Origin: Pontiella desulfatans
GTDB lineage: Bacteria; Verrucomicrobiota; Kiritimatiellia; Kiritimatiellales; Pontiellaceae
Length of the DNA: 22,155 bases
Direction of reading: 5' to 3'
Assembly (NCBI GenBank): GCA_029287275.1
Contig: JARFRL010000146.1
Span: 1-22,155, forward strand
The notes beneath the pieces were generated by a model. That model worked only from the letters and a program-made list of their open reading frames with translations, had not been told where the DNA came from and made no database searches. A program made the translations under genes and the position numbers. This document shows positions 7,835 to 14,958 of this stretch, one piece after another (the stretch's first letter is position 1; each line of letters begins with the position of its first letter).

Positions 7835-8482
7835 TTAGCGCTTAGCGCCTCTTTTTTTGAACTTCTCGAGCTTCGCGATGTAGTCCGACGGGCCCCATTC
7901 CTCCTCGGCGCCACCGATTCTTCCAAGCCGCTTTCCTTCCGCCGAAACCAAATAAGCGCAGGGGAATCCAGAGCACGGGAAGTCTTCATGGAGTTGGGCG
8001 TTCTCTTTTTTCCAGCGCTCGCCTTCGTCGCGATCGGAGAAATCGGCGATGTAATAGACGAGATTCCCGCGGGCGTAATCTTCGAACTCGCTTTGACCAA
8101 GCACGTTCTCGTCCAGCACGCGGCACCAGCCGCACCACGAGGGCGCGGTGTAGAGAAACAGGATTGGATAGCCCAGTTCCGCGGCTTCCGCTTTCGCCTT
8201 GGCGAAGTCGGTGTGCCACGCCATGTCCCGCGCGTTGCGTTCCAACTTCCGGAGGCGTTCCGCCTCGTCCGCGTTCCGCTGTTCGATGAAGGCGCGGTCG
8301 GCCGACGACAGATCGCTGATTTCGAACGGATAGAGCTTCGTCGTTCCGTCCGGCCGCAGATACACCTTGCCGTCCATCACGCGGACCATTTCGGCCTCGA
8401 CGGTTTTCCCGTCCGCGCTCGTCCATGTTCTCGCGTCCGCGGCCGCGCAGAGCGCCAGCGCTCCCATGAGCCATGCTTTCAT
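7835..8482 (-). CDS. Exported thioredoxin-like protein with SHD1-like domain
   Basis: A 215-residue exported protein. A short signal peptide (residues 1-17, cut near ADA-R) is followed by an SHD1-like beta domain (about 18-66, RTWTSADGKTVEAEMV...LRPDGTTKLYPFEISDLSSADRAFI), a charged helix, and a thioredoxin fold (about 92-210). The fold has a redox pair in SWCGWC (C117, C120) and the cis-proline in GFP (P174), flanked by two more cysteines (C170, C175). The SHD1 plus thioredoxin pairing is common in PVC bacteria. A likely role is disulfide reduction or isomerisation in the periplasm. It starts 8 bases after the spfhB stop, with a G-rich AGGGGG site bridging the gap, so it is the third gene of the SPFH operon. 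Confidence 0.85.
   Translation of the reverse strand: MKAWLMGALALCAAADARTWTSADGKTVEAEMVRVMDGKVYLRPDGTTKLYPFEISDLSSADRAFIEQRNADEAERLRKLERNARDMAWHTDFAKAKAEAAELGYPILFLYTAPSWCGWCRVLDENVLGQSEFEDYARGNLVYYIADFSDRDEGERWKKENAQLHEDFPCSGFPCAYLVSAEGKRLGRIGGAEEEWGPSDYIAKLEKFKKRGAKR
7838..7858 (+). terminator. Weak terminator after the kinase gene
   Basis: A short GCGCTTAGCGC hairpin (4-bp stem) followed by CCTC and seven Ts (7852-7858). It overlaps the 3' end of the convergent thioredoxin-like gene. The stem is short, so the call is tentative. Confidence 0.3.
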
Positions 8483-8490
8483 CGCGCCCC

Positions 8491-10203
8491 CTAGCGTGTT
8501 TTCCCTTGGCTTTTCAGTTGCCGCGCTCCCCCGAGCTCGGCGAAACCGGTGTTTTCCAGATCGGTCCAGAGCGTGCCCTCACCGGCGTGAATGACGTTGA
8601 GCTTCATGGTCGGATTCAGTTTCTCCGCGAAGATCCAACGAGCGTACGCCACCGGATCGCCGAAGGCGGTGGTTTTGAGCTGAAGCCCCTTGGCCTTCTC
8701 GCCATCGACCTTTTCGAGCGCGGACGCGTTGGCCTCGCCGAGCACGCGGACTTTGTCCGCGTTGATGGCGGCGGTGGCCTTGCGAATCTCGGCTTCCTTT
8801 TTCAAGGTGCCGGCCTGGATGGTCGCGACCTGTTTTTCGAGGTCGGCGGCGATTTCGGCCTTAAGCTTCTCGGTCTCCTGCATCACCTGCTCGCCGCGCT
8901 GGTTGATGAGCGACATCTCGGTGTTCAGCTCGGCCTCTTTACGGGCGGTGTTTTGCCGCTCCTTGTTGGTGAGATCCTGCTCCACCGCGATGCTGGCCTG
9001 CTGGATCGGGGCGCGGATTTCGCCCGGCACCTCCACGTGGCGGATCAGCGCGTTGTAAACCTTGATATCCTTGCCGCCGAGCGTTTCCTCCAGCGATTCG
9101 GTCAGGTCGTTCTGAAACGTCTCGCGGCCTTCGCCGACGATGAAGTCCTTGGCGCGGTATTCGGAGCCTTTGTTGCGCGAGATGGAGGTGATCTGCGGCA
9201 TGATGATCTTGTCGACCACCGCGGGCAGATCGCCGTAGCGGCGGTAGATGCCGGCGATGTCGGCCGGATTGAGCTCGAACTCGACGGTCATGTCGAGACT
9301 GATCGGGAACCCGTCGCGCGACGGGAAGCTGACGAGCTCGCTCAGGTTGATCTCGCCCTCCTCGAGCGAGGCCGGCGCGGTGGACCGGACCATCTTTCCG
9401 GAAGAAACATCCAACTGCTGATCCCGCTTTCTGGCGGACGCGGCGGAAGAGCCCAAGCGTTTGCTGAAATAGTCCATGCGCTGGGCTTCCTGCTTTTCGA
9501 GCATGTTGCTCTGCAAGACGTTCAACGCGTCGTTCTGGCCCAATTGCCGCGCCTTGGTGATCACCTTGCTACCATCCTGACCGAGCAACGAGACCTGATT
9601 GATTCCGATCTCGAGCACGTCGACTTTGTAGGCCTGGGGGTTCACGTAATAGAGCCCGGGTTGCAACACGTCCTTGCGGACGCCTTTCTGCGCGTCGTTC
9701 GCGAACCGGCCGTCCGGCGCCTGTTGACCGGAGCGCGAGGTGATGACGCCCGCGTAGCCGATCGGGATGCTGATGGCGTCGACGATCTCGATGTTGTAGC
9801 CGTAGGTGTTCATTCGATACTTGCCCGGTCCGAGCACGTCGCGCCAAATACCCTTTTGCCCGCGCTCCGCGATGAATTCGCCCGTCGGCAGTTTTTCGCC
9901 GATCTTCGAGGTCACGATGCCGACCTTGCCCGGCGGGATGATCGTGACGGGCACGATTTCGCGCTCGTAGAAGATCGGGTTGAGGAAGTGGCGGCCTTCG
10001 CCGAGCGGTTCCTCGCGGATGCCTTTCTGGCCCTCGCGGGCGAGAATCTGGCCGGGTTCCAACGCCGCGCCGTTTTTGGCGGAGATGACGGCCATTTGGT
10101 TCGGGCCGACGTAGAAGCGGCAGAAGCCCCATAGCCAGAAGAGTTGAAGCACCGCGAGAAACACCACGACGCCGGCGACGATTTTGATGACGTTTTTAAT
10201 CAT
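8491..10203 (-). CDS. Membrane-anchored SPFH (band 7) protein with three N-terminal repeats, paralogue B
   Basis: A 570-residue protein with one N-terminal membrane helix (about 5-27). Three copies of a repeat of about 57 residues follow (roughly 33-90, 91-148, 149-205), each centred on QKG[IV]-x4-L-x-[PE]G-x-[YH]; the KG marks fall at 60, 117 and 173. A charged linker leads to an SPFH domain (about 285-410), a long Glu/Ala/Lys-rich coiled coil (410-510) and a conserved tail (ARWIFAEKLNPTMK). SPFH proteins form membrane-bound oligomers that organise proteases or lipid domains. Its ATG overlaps the stop of paralogue A by one base (TAATG), suggesting equimolar synthesis and a hetero-oligomer like HflK/HflC. 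The exact function is unknown. Confidence 0.85.
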   Translation of the reverse strand: MIKNVIKIVAGVVVFLAVLQLFWLWGFCRFYVGPNQMAVISAKNGAALEPGQILAREGQKGIREEPLGEGRHFLNPIFYEREIVPVTIIPPGKVGIVTSKIGEKLPTGEFIAERGQKGIWRDVLGPGKYRMNTYGYNIEIVDAISIPIGYAGVITSRSGQQAPDGRFANDAQKGVRKDVLQPGLYYVNPQAYKVDVLEIGINQVSLLGQDGSKVITKARQLGQNDALNVLQSNMLEKQEAQRMDYFSKRLGSSAASARKRDQQLDVSSGKMVRSTAPASLEEGEINLSELVSFPSRDGFPISLDMTVEFELNPADIAGIYRRYGDLPAVVDKIIMPQITSISRNKGSEYRAKDFIVGEGRETFQNDLTESLEETLGGKDIKVYNALIRHVEVPGEIRAPIQQASIAVEQDLTNKERQNTARKEAELNTEMSLINQRGEQVMQETEKLKAEIAADLEKQVATIQAGTLKKEAEIRKATAAINADKVRVLGEANASALEKVDGEKAKGLQLKTTAFGDPVAYARWIFAEKLNPTMKLNVIHAGEGTLWTDLENTGFAELGGARQLKSQGKTR

Positions 10204-11714
10204 TATTCTTCTCCCTTGGCTGGAGCGAACGTGGCGAAAATTCCGCCCACCCCTTCGGCGGAGTCGGAGCTGAGCACGGAGCCGACGTTGGGCGCGAGCT
10301 TCTCATAGAGCGTGTAGCGCGCGAAATCCGAGCCGCCGCCGAACGCGTCGACGCGGTTTTTCAAAATGGACGCCTCGGCTTCGTTGCGCGCGGTGATGGC
10401 GTCCTTCTCGCCATCGGCGGTCAACAGAATGGCTTCCGCCTGAAACAGCGCGGCTTCGTATTCCACTTGCGCGACGTCCAGTTCCTTCCGCGCGGCGATC
10501 AGGCGCACGCTTTGATCCTGCTCGGCGTCGATCACGGCGCGGATGCGTTTGGTGTCGGCCTCGACCTTCTCGCGGTTTTGGATCGCGAGCATCTCCTGCT
10601 TGGTCAGCTCGGCCTTCGATTTGGCCTGCGTGATCTGTTGCTCGTATTTCGCCGCTTCCTGCACGGCCATCTCGCGGTCGCGGTTGATGCTGGCGATCTC
10701 GTCGGGAACGATGATCTTGTCCACCATCACCTCTTTAATGCTCAAGCCCCAGCCTTCCGATTTGGCGCGCAGGTGCGTCGCCAACTCGTTCTGAAACCGC
10801 TGGCGCGTCTCGCCCACGATGAAGTTGACCGCGGGGTGTTTGCTGCCCTCGATGCGACTGAACCCGCGGGCGCGGGGCAGGATGACCTTTTTGATGATGT
10901 CGTCCATATCGCCGACGCGGTGCGTGAGAAACGCGGCTTCGCCGCGCTGGATGCCGAATTCGATACTGCCCTCGACCGTGACCGTGAAGCCGTCCATCGT
11001 GAGGAAGGTGATCGCGTCCTTGCCGGTCATTTTAAATTTTTGACTCTGCAGGTTCACCTCGACCGAGTTGTAGATGTAGGGGTTGAGATAGTGCGTGCCG
11101 GGATCGAGCAGCATGCCGTCGACGCCTTTCAATCCCTTTCCAACCATGAACGTGTTGCGCGCTTCCGCGGGCACGTCGTGGTTCAGCACGTCTTGTCCGG
11201 TGAGGGCGGTGACGACCCCGACGTGTCCGGGTCGAATATTGATCGCGTCGAACAACGCGACGTCGTAGGCGTAGAGATTGACGCGGTATTTACCGGGCCG
11301 CAGAATCTCCTCCATGATGCCTTTCTCGCCCTCGCCCGCCATGATCCGGCCGGGTGGGAGATCTTTACCATAGAGCTGCGTCATCACGCCGAGCTTGCCC
11401 GCGGGCACGTCGATGATCCGCTGGATCTTCCAGCTCCACGTGTAGGGATTGCGAAAATAGCGGCCTTCCGGCAGCACGTCGCGCTGAACGCCTTTCTGCC
11501 CCTTTTCGAGCGCGATAACCTGCCCGGGCGGCAGATTGTCGCCCGTTTTGCGAATCAGCACCGCGATCTGTCCGGCGCCCGGCTCAATCCGGCAGAAAAA
11601 CCAGAAAAAGAAAACTCCGCCCACCAACGCCGCGACCAGCACCACTGGAATCGATGTCAGCAGCGGCACGTTCAACTTTACTTTTGGCGGTCTAAATTCC
11701 GCGTCCATACTCAT
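10203..11714 (-). CDS. Membrane-anchored SPFH (band 7) protein with three N-terminal repeats, paralogue A
   Basis: A 503-residue paralogue of the next gene with the same plan: membrane helix (about 18-40), three repeats (about 45-102, 103-160, 161-224), SPFH domain (228-345), coiled coil (345-450) and a tail containing YEKLAPNVGSVL. The repeat cores read GQKGVQRDVLPEGRY, GEKGIMEEILRPGKY and GLKGVDGMLLDPGTH, spaced 57 and 65 residues. The ATG at 11714 was chosen because GGAGGA lies 6 bases before it; the longer upstream reading has no such site. It is the first gene of a three-gene operon. A minus-strand TATAAT at 11809-11804, without a clear -35 box, is a possible promoter. No NfeD partner is present, unlike many SPFH operons. 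Confidence 0.85.
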   Translation of the reverse strand: MSMDAEFRPPKVKLNVPLLTSIPVVLVAALVGGVFFFWFFCRIEPGAGQIAVLIRKTGDNLPPGQVIALEKGQKGVQRDVLPEGRYFRNPYTWSWKIQRIIDVPAGKLGVMTQLYGKDLPPGRIMAGEGEKGIMEEILRPGKYRVNLYAYDVALFDAINIRPGHVGVVTALTGQDVLNHDVPAEARNTFMVGKGLKGVDGMLLDPGTHYLNPYIYNSVEVNLQSQKFKMTGKDAITFLTMDGFTVTVEGSIEFGIQRGEAAFLTHRVGDMDDIIKKVILPRARGFSRIEGSKHPAVNFIVGETRQRFQNELATHLRAKSEGWGLSIKEVMVDKIIVPDEIASINRDREMAVQEAAKYEQQITQAKSKAELTKQEMLAIQNREKVEADTKRIRAVIDAEQDQSVRLIAARKELDVAQVEYEAALFQAEAILLTADGEKDAITARNEAEASILKNRVDAFGGGSDFARYTLYEKLAPNVGSVLSSDSAEGVGGIFATFAPAKGEE

Positions 11715-11803
11715 AGCCCATCCTCCGTTATTCGTTCGTCTCTCAAAACTAGAGCGGAGGCTATCACGCGCCCCGCGCCCCTCCACTACTATTTCGGGCG
11801 GAA

Positions 11804-11811
11804 ATTATAAT
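11804..11811 (-). promoter_or_regulatory. Possible -10 box for the SPFH operon
   Basis: ATTATAAT is palindromic and gives a perfect TATAAT on either strand. On the minus strand it lies about 90 bases before the spfhA start, but I see no good -35 element. Between here and 11714 nothing else stands out. Confidence 0.3.
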
Positions 11812-11838
11812 CCGTCCCTTTTTTATCTTGGGGTGTTT

Positions 11839-11866
11839 TTGGAACTGTTTTACACATACTTATTAG
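11839..11866 (+). promoter_or_regulatory. Putative promoter of the small unit at 11908
   Basis: TTGGAA (11839-11844), a 16-base spacer and TATTAG (11861-11866) lie in an AT-rich patch. Each box matches the sigma-70 consensus at 4 of 6 positions. The leader to the ATG at 11908 would be about 35 bases. Confidence 0.3.
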
Positions 11867-11907
11867 AATGGGCTAACGCACATAGGGACTTCACAAGGGG
11901 GAAGATC

Positions 11908-12043
11908 ATGAAGAACGCGCGCGTTTCAAGACGACGACTCCTGGAAATGAACCTATGCCTGTTGGCGGGCGTTGGAGCTCAAGAAGTTCGGGAAATCCCT
12001 CGGCACGAAGGTCGAGGGCATGGAGAATTTTCGTTGGATTTAG
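11908..12043 (+). pseudogene. Possible remnant of a Tat-leader gene, or a small ORF
   Basis: An ATG at 11908 follows AAGGGGGAAG. Its frame encodes MKNARVSRRRLLEMNLCLLAGVGA, which looks like a twin-arginine (SRRRLL) signal peptide, and then continues as unremarkable sequence to a stop at 12100-12102 (64 codons). One frame over, the sequence from 11972 reads LELKKFGKSLGTKVEGMENF..., which looks like a natural C-terminus ending at TAG 12041-12043. One explanation is a larger exported enzyme that lost its middle with a frame change. Alternatives are an intact 64-residue ORF (11908-12102) or a small RNA. A terminator follows at 12068. The family is not recognised. Confidence 0.35.
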
Positions 12044-12067
12044 CCCGCGAAAAGCCGCTCCCGAAAG

Positions 12068-12094
12068 GCGCGGCGAGCACGCCCGCGCGTTTTT
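12068..12094 (+). terminator. Terminator of the small unit upstream of pgm
   Basis: GCGCGG (12068-12073) pairs with CCGCGC (12083-12088) around a 9-base loop and is followed by GTTTTT. It separates the small unit from the pgm promoter. If the 64-codon reading of the small ORF is real, the hairpin lies inside its 3' end. Confidence 0.5.
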
Positions 12095-12098
12095 CAAG

Positions 12099-12127
12099 TT
12101 GAGCGCGCCCCGCGGCTCTGCTATGAA
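12099..12127 (+). promoter_or_regulatory. Putative pgm promoter with extended -10
   Basis: TTGAGC (12099-12104), a 17-base spacer and TATGAA (12122-12127) preceded by TGC. The mRNA would begin near 12133, at the edge of a GACTC-AACC-GAGTC hairpin (12132-12145) followed by five Ts. That hairpin would therefore be at the very 5' end of the message, just before the ribosome site AGGAG at 12152. Confidence 0.4.
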
Positions 12128-12163
12128 CCGCGACTCAACCGAGTCTTTTTCAGGAGAAAAAAC

Positions 12164-13804
12164 ATGGCCATTCATCCCGACGCGGGGAAACCCGTCGCGA
12201 AAGAAAACCTCACCGACGTCGCCGAGCTCGTCAGCCTCTATTACGAAACGCAGCCCGACGCGTCCAACCCCGACGAAAAGGTCGCCTTCGGCACGTCCGG
12301 CCACCGCGGATCCTCGCTGAAGAAAAGCTTCACCGAAGACCACATCATGGCGATCGCGCAGGCCATTTGCGAATACCGCGCCGGACAGGGAACCACCGGC
12401 CCCCTCTTCATGGGCAAAGACACGCACGCGCTCTCCATCCCCGCCGAAAAAACGGCCCTCGAGGTCTTCGCGGCCAACGGCGTCACCGTCATGATCGACC
12501 AAGACGGCGGCTACACCCCCACGCCGGTCATCTCCCACGCGATCCTCGCCTACAACCAAGGCAAAACCGAAGGCCTCGCCGACGGCGTCGTCATCACCCC
12601 TTCGCACAACCCGCCCGACAACGGCGGCTTCAAATACAACCCGCCCCACGGCGGACCGGCCGACACCGACGCCACCGGCTGGATCGCCGACCGCGCCAAC
12701 GAACTGCTGGCCGAAAACAACGACGAAGTCGAAAGCCTCTACTATCCCGACGCCCTCGCGGCCGACACCACCGTCGCGTACGATTTCATCACCCCCTACG
12801 TCGACGACCTCGCGAACGTGATCGACCTGGAAGCCATCAAAAACGCCGGCTTGAAAATCTGCGCCGACGCCATGGGCGGCGCGGGGCTGCGCTACTGGAA
12901 ACCGATCGCCGAGAAATACGGCCTGGATCTGACCCTTCGCAACAACACGGTCGATTACACCTTCTCCTTCATGACGGTCGATCACGACGGCAAGGTCCGC
13001 ATGGACTGCTCCTCGCCCTACGCCATGGCCAGCCTCGTCGCGCTCAAAGACGACTTCGACATCGCGTTCGGCAACGACCCCGACTACGACCGCCACGGCA
13101 TCGTCACCAAATCCGCCGGACTGCTCAACCCCAACCACTATCTCGCCGTCGCGATCAACTATCTCTACACCAACCGCGCGGGCTGGAACAAAGACGCCGC
13201 GATCGGCAAGACGCTGGTCTCCTCGTCGATGATCGACCGCGTCGCCGCCGACCTCGGCCGCGACCTCCAGGAAGTTCCGGTCGGGTTCAAGTGGTTCGTG
13301 AACGGCCTGCTGGACGGCTCGTACGGCTTCGGCGGCGAGGAATCCGCGGGCGCCTCCTTCCTGCGCAAGGATGGAACCGTTTGGAGCACCGACAAGGACG
13401 GCATCATTCTCTGCCTGCTGGCCTGCGAGATTCTCGCGGTCACCGGAAAAGATCCGGGCGAGCACTATCAGGAACTCGTCGCGAAATTCGGCGCGCCGGT
13501 CTACGCCCGCGTCGACGCGGCCGCCAACCGCGAGGAAAAGGCCAAGCTGGCCGCGCTCTCCGCGGAACAGGTGAAGGCGGAAACGCTCGCGGGCGAACCC
13601 ATCACCGCGAAGCTGACCCACGCGCCCGCCAACGGCGCGGCCATCGGCGGCCTGAAAGTTCGCACCGAAAACGGTTGGTTCGCGGCGCGCCCCTCCGGCA
13701 CCGAGGATATCTATAAGATCTACGCCGAAAGCTTCAAGGGCGCCGAGCACCTCGCTCAGATCCAGGCCGAAGCCCGCGAGATCGTCAGCGCCGCGCTCGC
13801 GTAG
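12164..13804 (+). CDS. pgm: Phosphoglucomutase (alpha-D-glucose phosphate-specific)
   Basis: A 546-residue enzyme, the same length as E. coli Pgm, interconverting glucose 1-phosphate and glucose 6-phosphate in the cytoplasm for glycogen, cell-envelope sugars and sugar entry. The active-site phosphoserine is S147 in ITPSHNPPDNGG. The magnesium loop is DPDYDRHG (D305, D307, D309), the sugar-binding loop GGEESAG (390-396), and the phosphate-binding loop RPSGTEDIYK lies near the C-terminus. AGGAG lies 7 bases before the ATG. It is a single-gene unit ending at the hairpin at 13830. The alpha-glucose-specific subfamily call rests on length and motif context. Confidence 0.97.
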   Translation: MAIHPDAGKPVAKENLTDVAELVSLYYETQPDASNPDEKVAFGTSGHRGSSLKKSFTEDHIMAIAQAICEYRAGQGTTGPLFMGKDTHALSIPAEKTALEVFAANGVTVMIDQDGGYTPTPVISHAILAYNQGKTEGLADGVVITPSHNPPDNGGFKYNPPHGGPADTDATGWIADRANELLAENNDEVESLYYPDALAADTTVAYDFITPYVDDLANVIDLEAIKNAGLKICADAMGGAGLRYWKPIAEKYGLDLTLRNNTVDYTFSFMTVDHDGKVRMDCSSPYAMASLVALKDDFDIAFGNDPDYDRHGIVTKSAGLLNPNHYLAVAINYLYTNRAGWNKDAAIGKTLVSSSMIDRVAADLGRDLQEVPVGFKWFVNGLLDGSYGFGGEESAGASFLRKDGTVWSTDKDGIILCLLACEILAVTGKDPGEHYQELVAKFGAPVYARVDAAANREEKAKLAALSAEQVKAETLAGEPITAKLTHAPANGAAIGGLKVRTENGWFAARPSGTEDIYKIYAESFKGAEHLAQIQAEAREIVSAALA

Positions 13805-13829
13805 CGCGTGAAAGAGGGCGGAAAAACCG

Positions 13830-13866
13830 AGGCGTGATCCAGATGGATCACGCCTTGTTTCTTTAA
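13830..13866. terminator. Bidirectional terminator between pgm and the aldo/keto reductase
   Basis: AGGCGTGATCC (13830-13840) pairs perfectly with GGATCACGCCT (13845-13855) around AGAT. TGTTTCTTT follows on the right and an A-run on the left, so both convergent genes can end here. Confidence 0.85.
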
Positions 13867-13877
13867 AGAACCCGCCT

Positions 13878-14903
13878 CTAGGAAAGAACGCGCTTGTAGT
13901 TTTCGACGACTTGGCCGGCGTAGGGCTTGGCGACTTCCACCAGCTTCAGTCGGTCGGCCTCCGACAAATCCTTCAGATTGTTCAGGGTGGCGGTGTTTTC
14001 CTCGAGTTCGCTCAGCTTGAGACAGCCGGAACACAAGGATGAAACCGGAAGCGAGTAGACATACTGGTGAAGATTGGCGGCGGTGAGTTCCGTCTTGGCC
14101 ACCACATCCGGGATGTCTTCGGTTTTGATGCCCCTGGGCGTCGTGTCGATACGGCCGCCCATCATGCTTCCGCCCGCCATGGTTTTCATGGCGATTACGC
14201 CGTATTGCTTCTCGAGCAAAACGGGCAACACGTGCTTTTCAAAGGATTCGAAGCTGGGGTCGCACACATTCAACGGCATTTGACAGGTGTCGAGAAGAAG
14301 GCCGCGTTGATCCAGGAATTCGAGGAAGTGCAGATGGGTTTTCGGGTTAACATGTCCGGTGAACCCGATATAGCGCGCCTTGCCTTTTTCCTTGGCCTCG
14401 AGAAACGCGTCCAAGACCCCGTCTCTAATTCGGTTGTCGACGTCTTCGGGCGTTCTGAGCGCGTGAATTTGCCAGAGATCGACGTAGTCCGTGTTCAGCG
14501 CCTTCAGCGATTCGTCCAGCTGTTTTTTCACGCCTTCGCCGGTTCGGTCGGGCGCCTTGGTCATCAGAAAAACATCTTCGCGGTATTTCGGCGTCAGGAA
14601 CCGGCCCATATACTCTTCCGCCCGCCCATCGCTGTACTTTCGCGCGTTGTCGTAGAAGCGAACGCCCAGCTCCATCGCCCGTTCGACCATGCGCTCGGCG
14701 TCTTTGGGATCGTCGTGGAATCCCAAATGGTAGCCACCAAGAGCCAACGCCGTAACCCGCTGTCCATCCCGCGTCAGCTCGCGCGTGGGCAAGACCGGGC
14801 CCAGCCGGTCCTTCTCGTTGCTGGCGGACGCCCAGTTGACCATGGAACCCAAACCCACCATCGCGGCGGATTCCTTCAAAAACACGCGTTTTGTTTTTTT
14901 CAT
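13878..14903 (-). CDS. Aldo/keto reductase with Tat-type leader
   Basis: A 341-residue NAD(P)H-dependent aldo/keto reductase. The catalytic tetrad is complete: D85 and Y90 in YDNARKYSDG, K116 in LMTKAP, and H147 in WQIHAL. The N-terminus KKTKRVFLKESAAMVGLGSMVNWASA looks like a Tat leader with a Lys-Arg pair, so the enzyme may be folded before export. A perfect TTGACA and a -10 box end 7 bases before the ATG at 14903, which would make the mRNA leaderless. An in-frame ATG at 14918 with AAGAGAAG before it is the alternative start. The gene lies 55 bases after a Tat-leader dehydratase-like gene. The substrate is unknown, probably a sugar or sugar derivative. Confidence 0.88.
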   Translation of the reverse strand: MKKTKRVFLKESAAMVGLGSMVNWASASNEKDRLGPVLPTRELTRDGQRVTALALGGYHLGFHDDPKDAERMVERAMELGVRFYDNARKYSDGRAEEYMGRFLTPKYREDVFLMTKAPDRTGEGVKKQLDESLKALNTDYVDLWQIHALRTPEDVDNRIRDGVLDAFLEAKEKGKARYIGFTGHVNPKTHLHFLEFLDQRGLLLDTCQMPLNVCDPSFESFEKHVLPVLLEKQYGVIAMKTMAGGSMMGGRIDTTPRGIKTEDIPDVVAKTELTAANLHQYVYSLPVSSLCSGCLKLSELEENTATLNNLKDLSEADRLKLVEVAKPYAGQVVENYKRVLS

Positions 14904-14909
14904 GGTGAA

Positions 14910-14938
14910 ACGATACATCGACTTCTCTTGGATGTCAA
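14910..14938 (-). promoter_or_regulatory. Strong promoter at the start codon of the aldo/keto reductase gene
   Basis: On the minus strand a consensus TTGACA (14938-14933), a 17-base spacer and TATCGT (14915-14910). The seventh base after the -10 box is the A of the ATG at 14903, so transcription and translation would start together. Confidence 0.5.
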
Positions 14939-14958
14939 GATTCGGCGGGCATCCGTCG

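Noticed and set aside
8473..10134. 553-residue open frame antisense to spfhB
   Set aside because: No recognisable motif, and the opposite strand carries a clear SPFH protein with conserved repeats.
10467..11810. 447-residue open frame antisense to spfhA
   Set aside because: Shadow of the SPFH gene with no domain or ribosome site.
11906..13750. 614-residue open frame antisense to pgm
   Set aside because: Composition is shadow-like (Gly/Val/Arg/Asp only), while pgm matches its family end to end.
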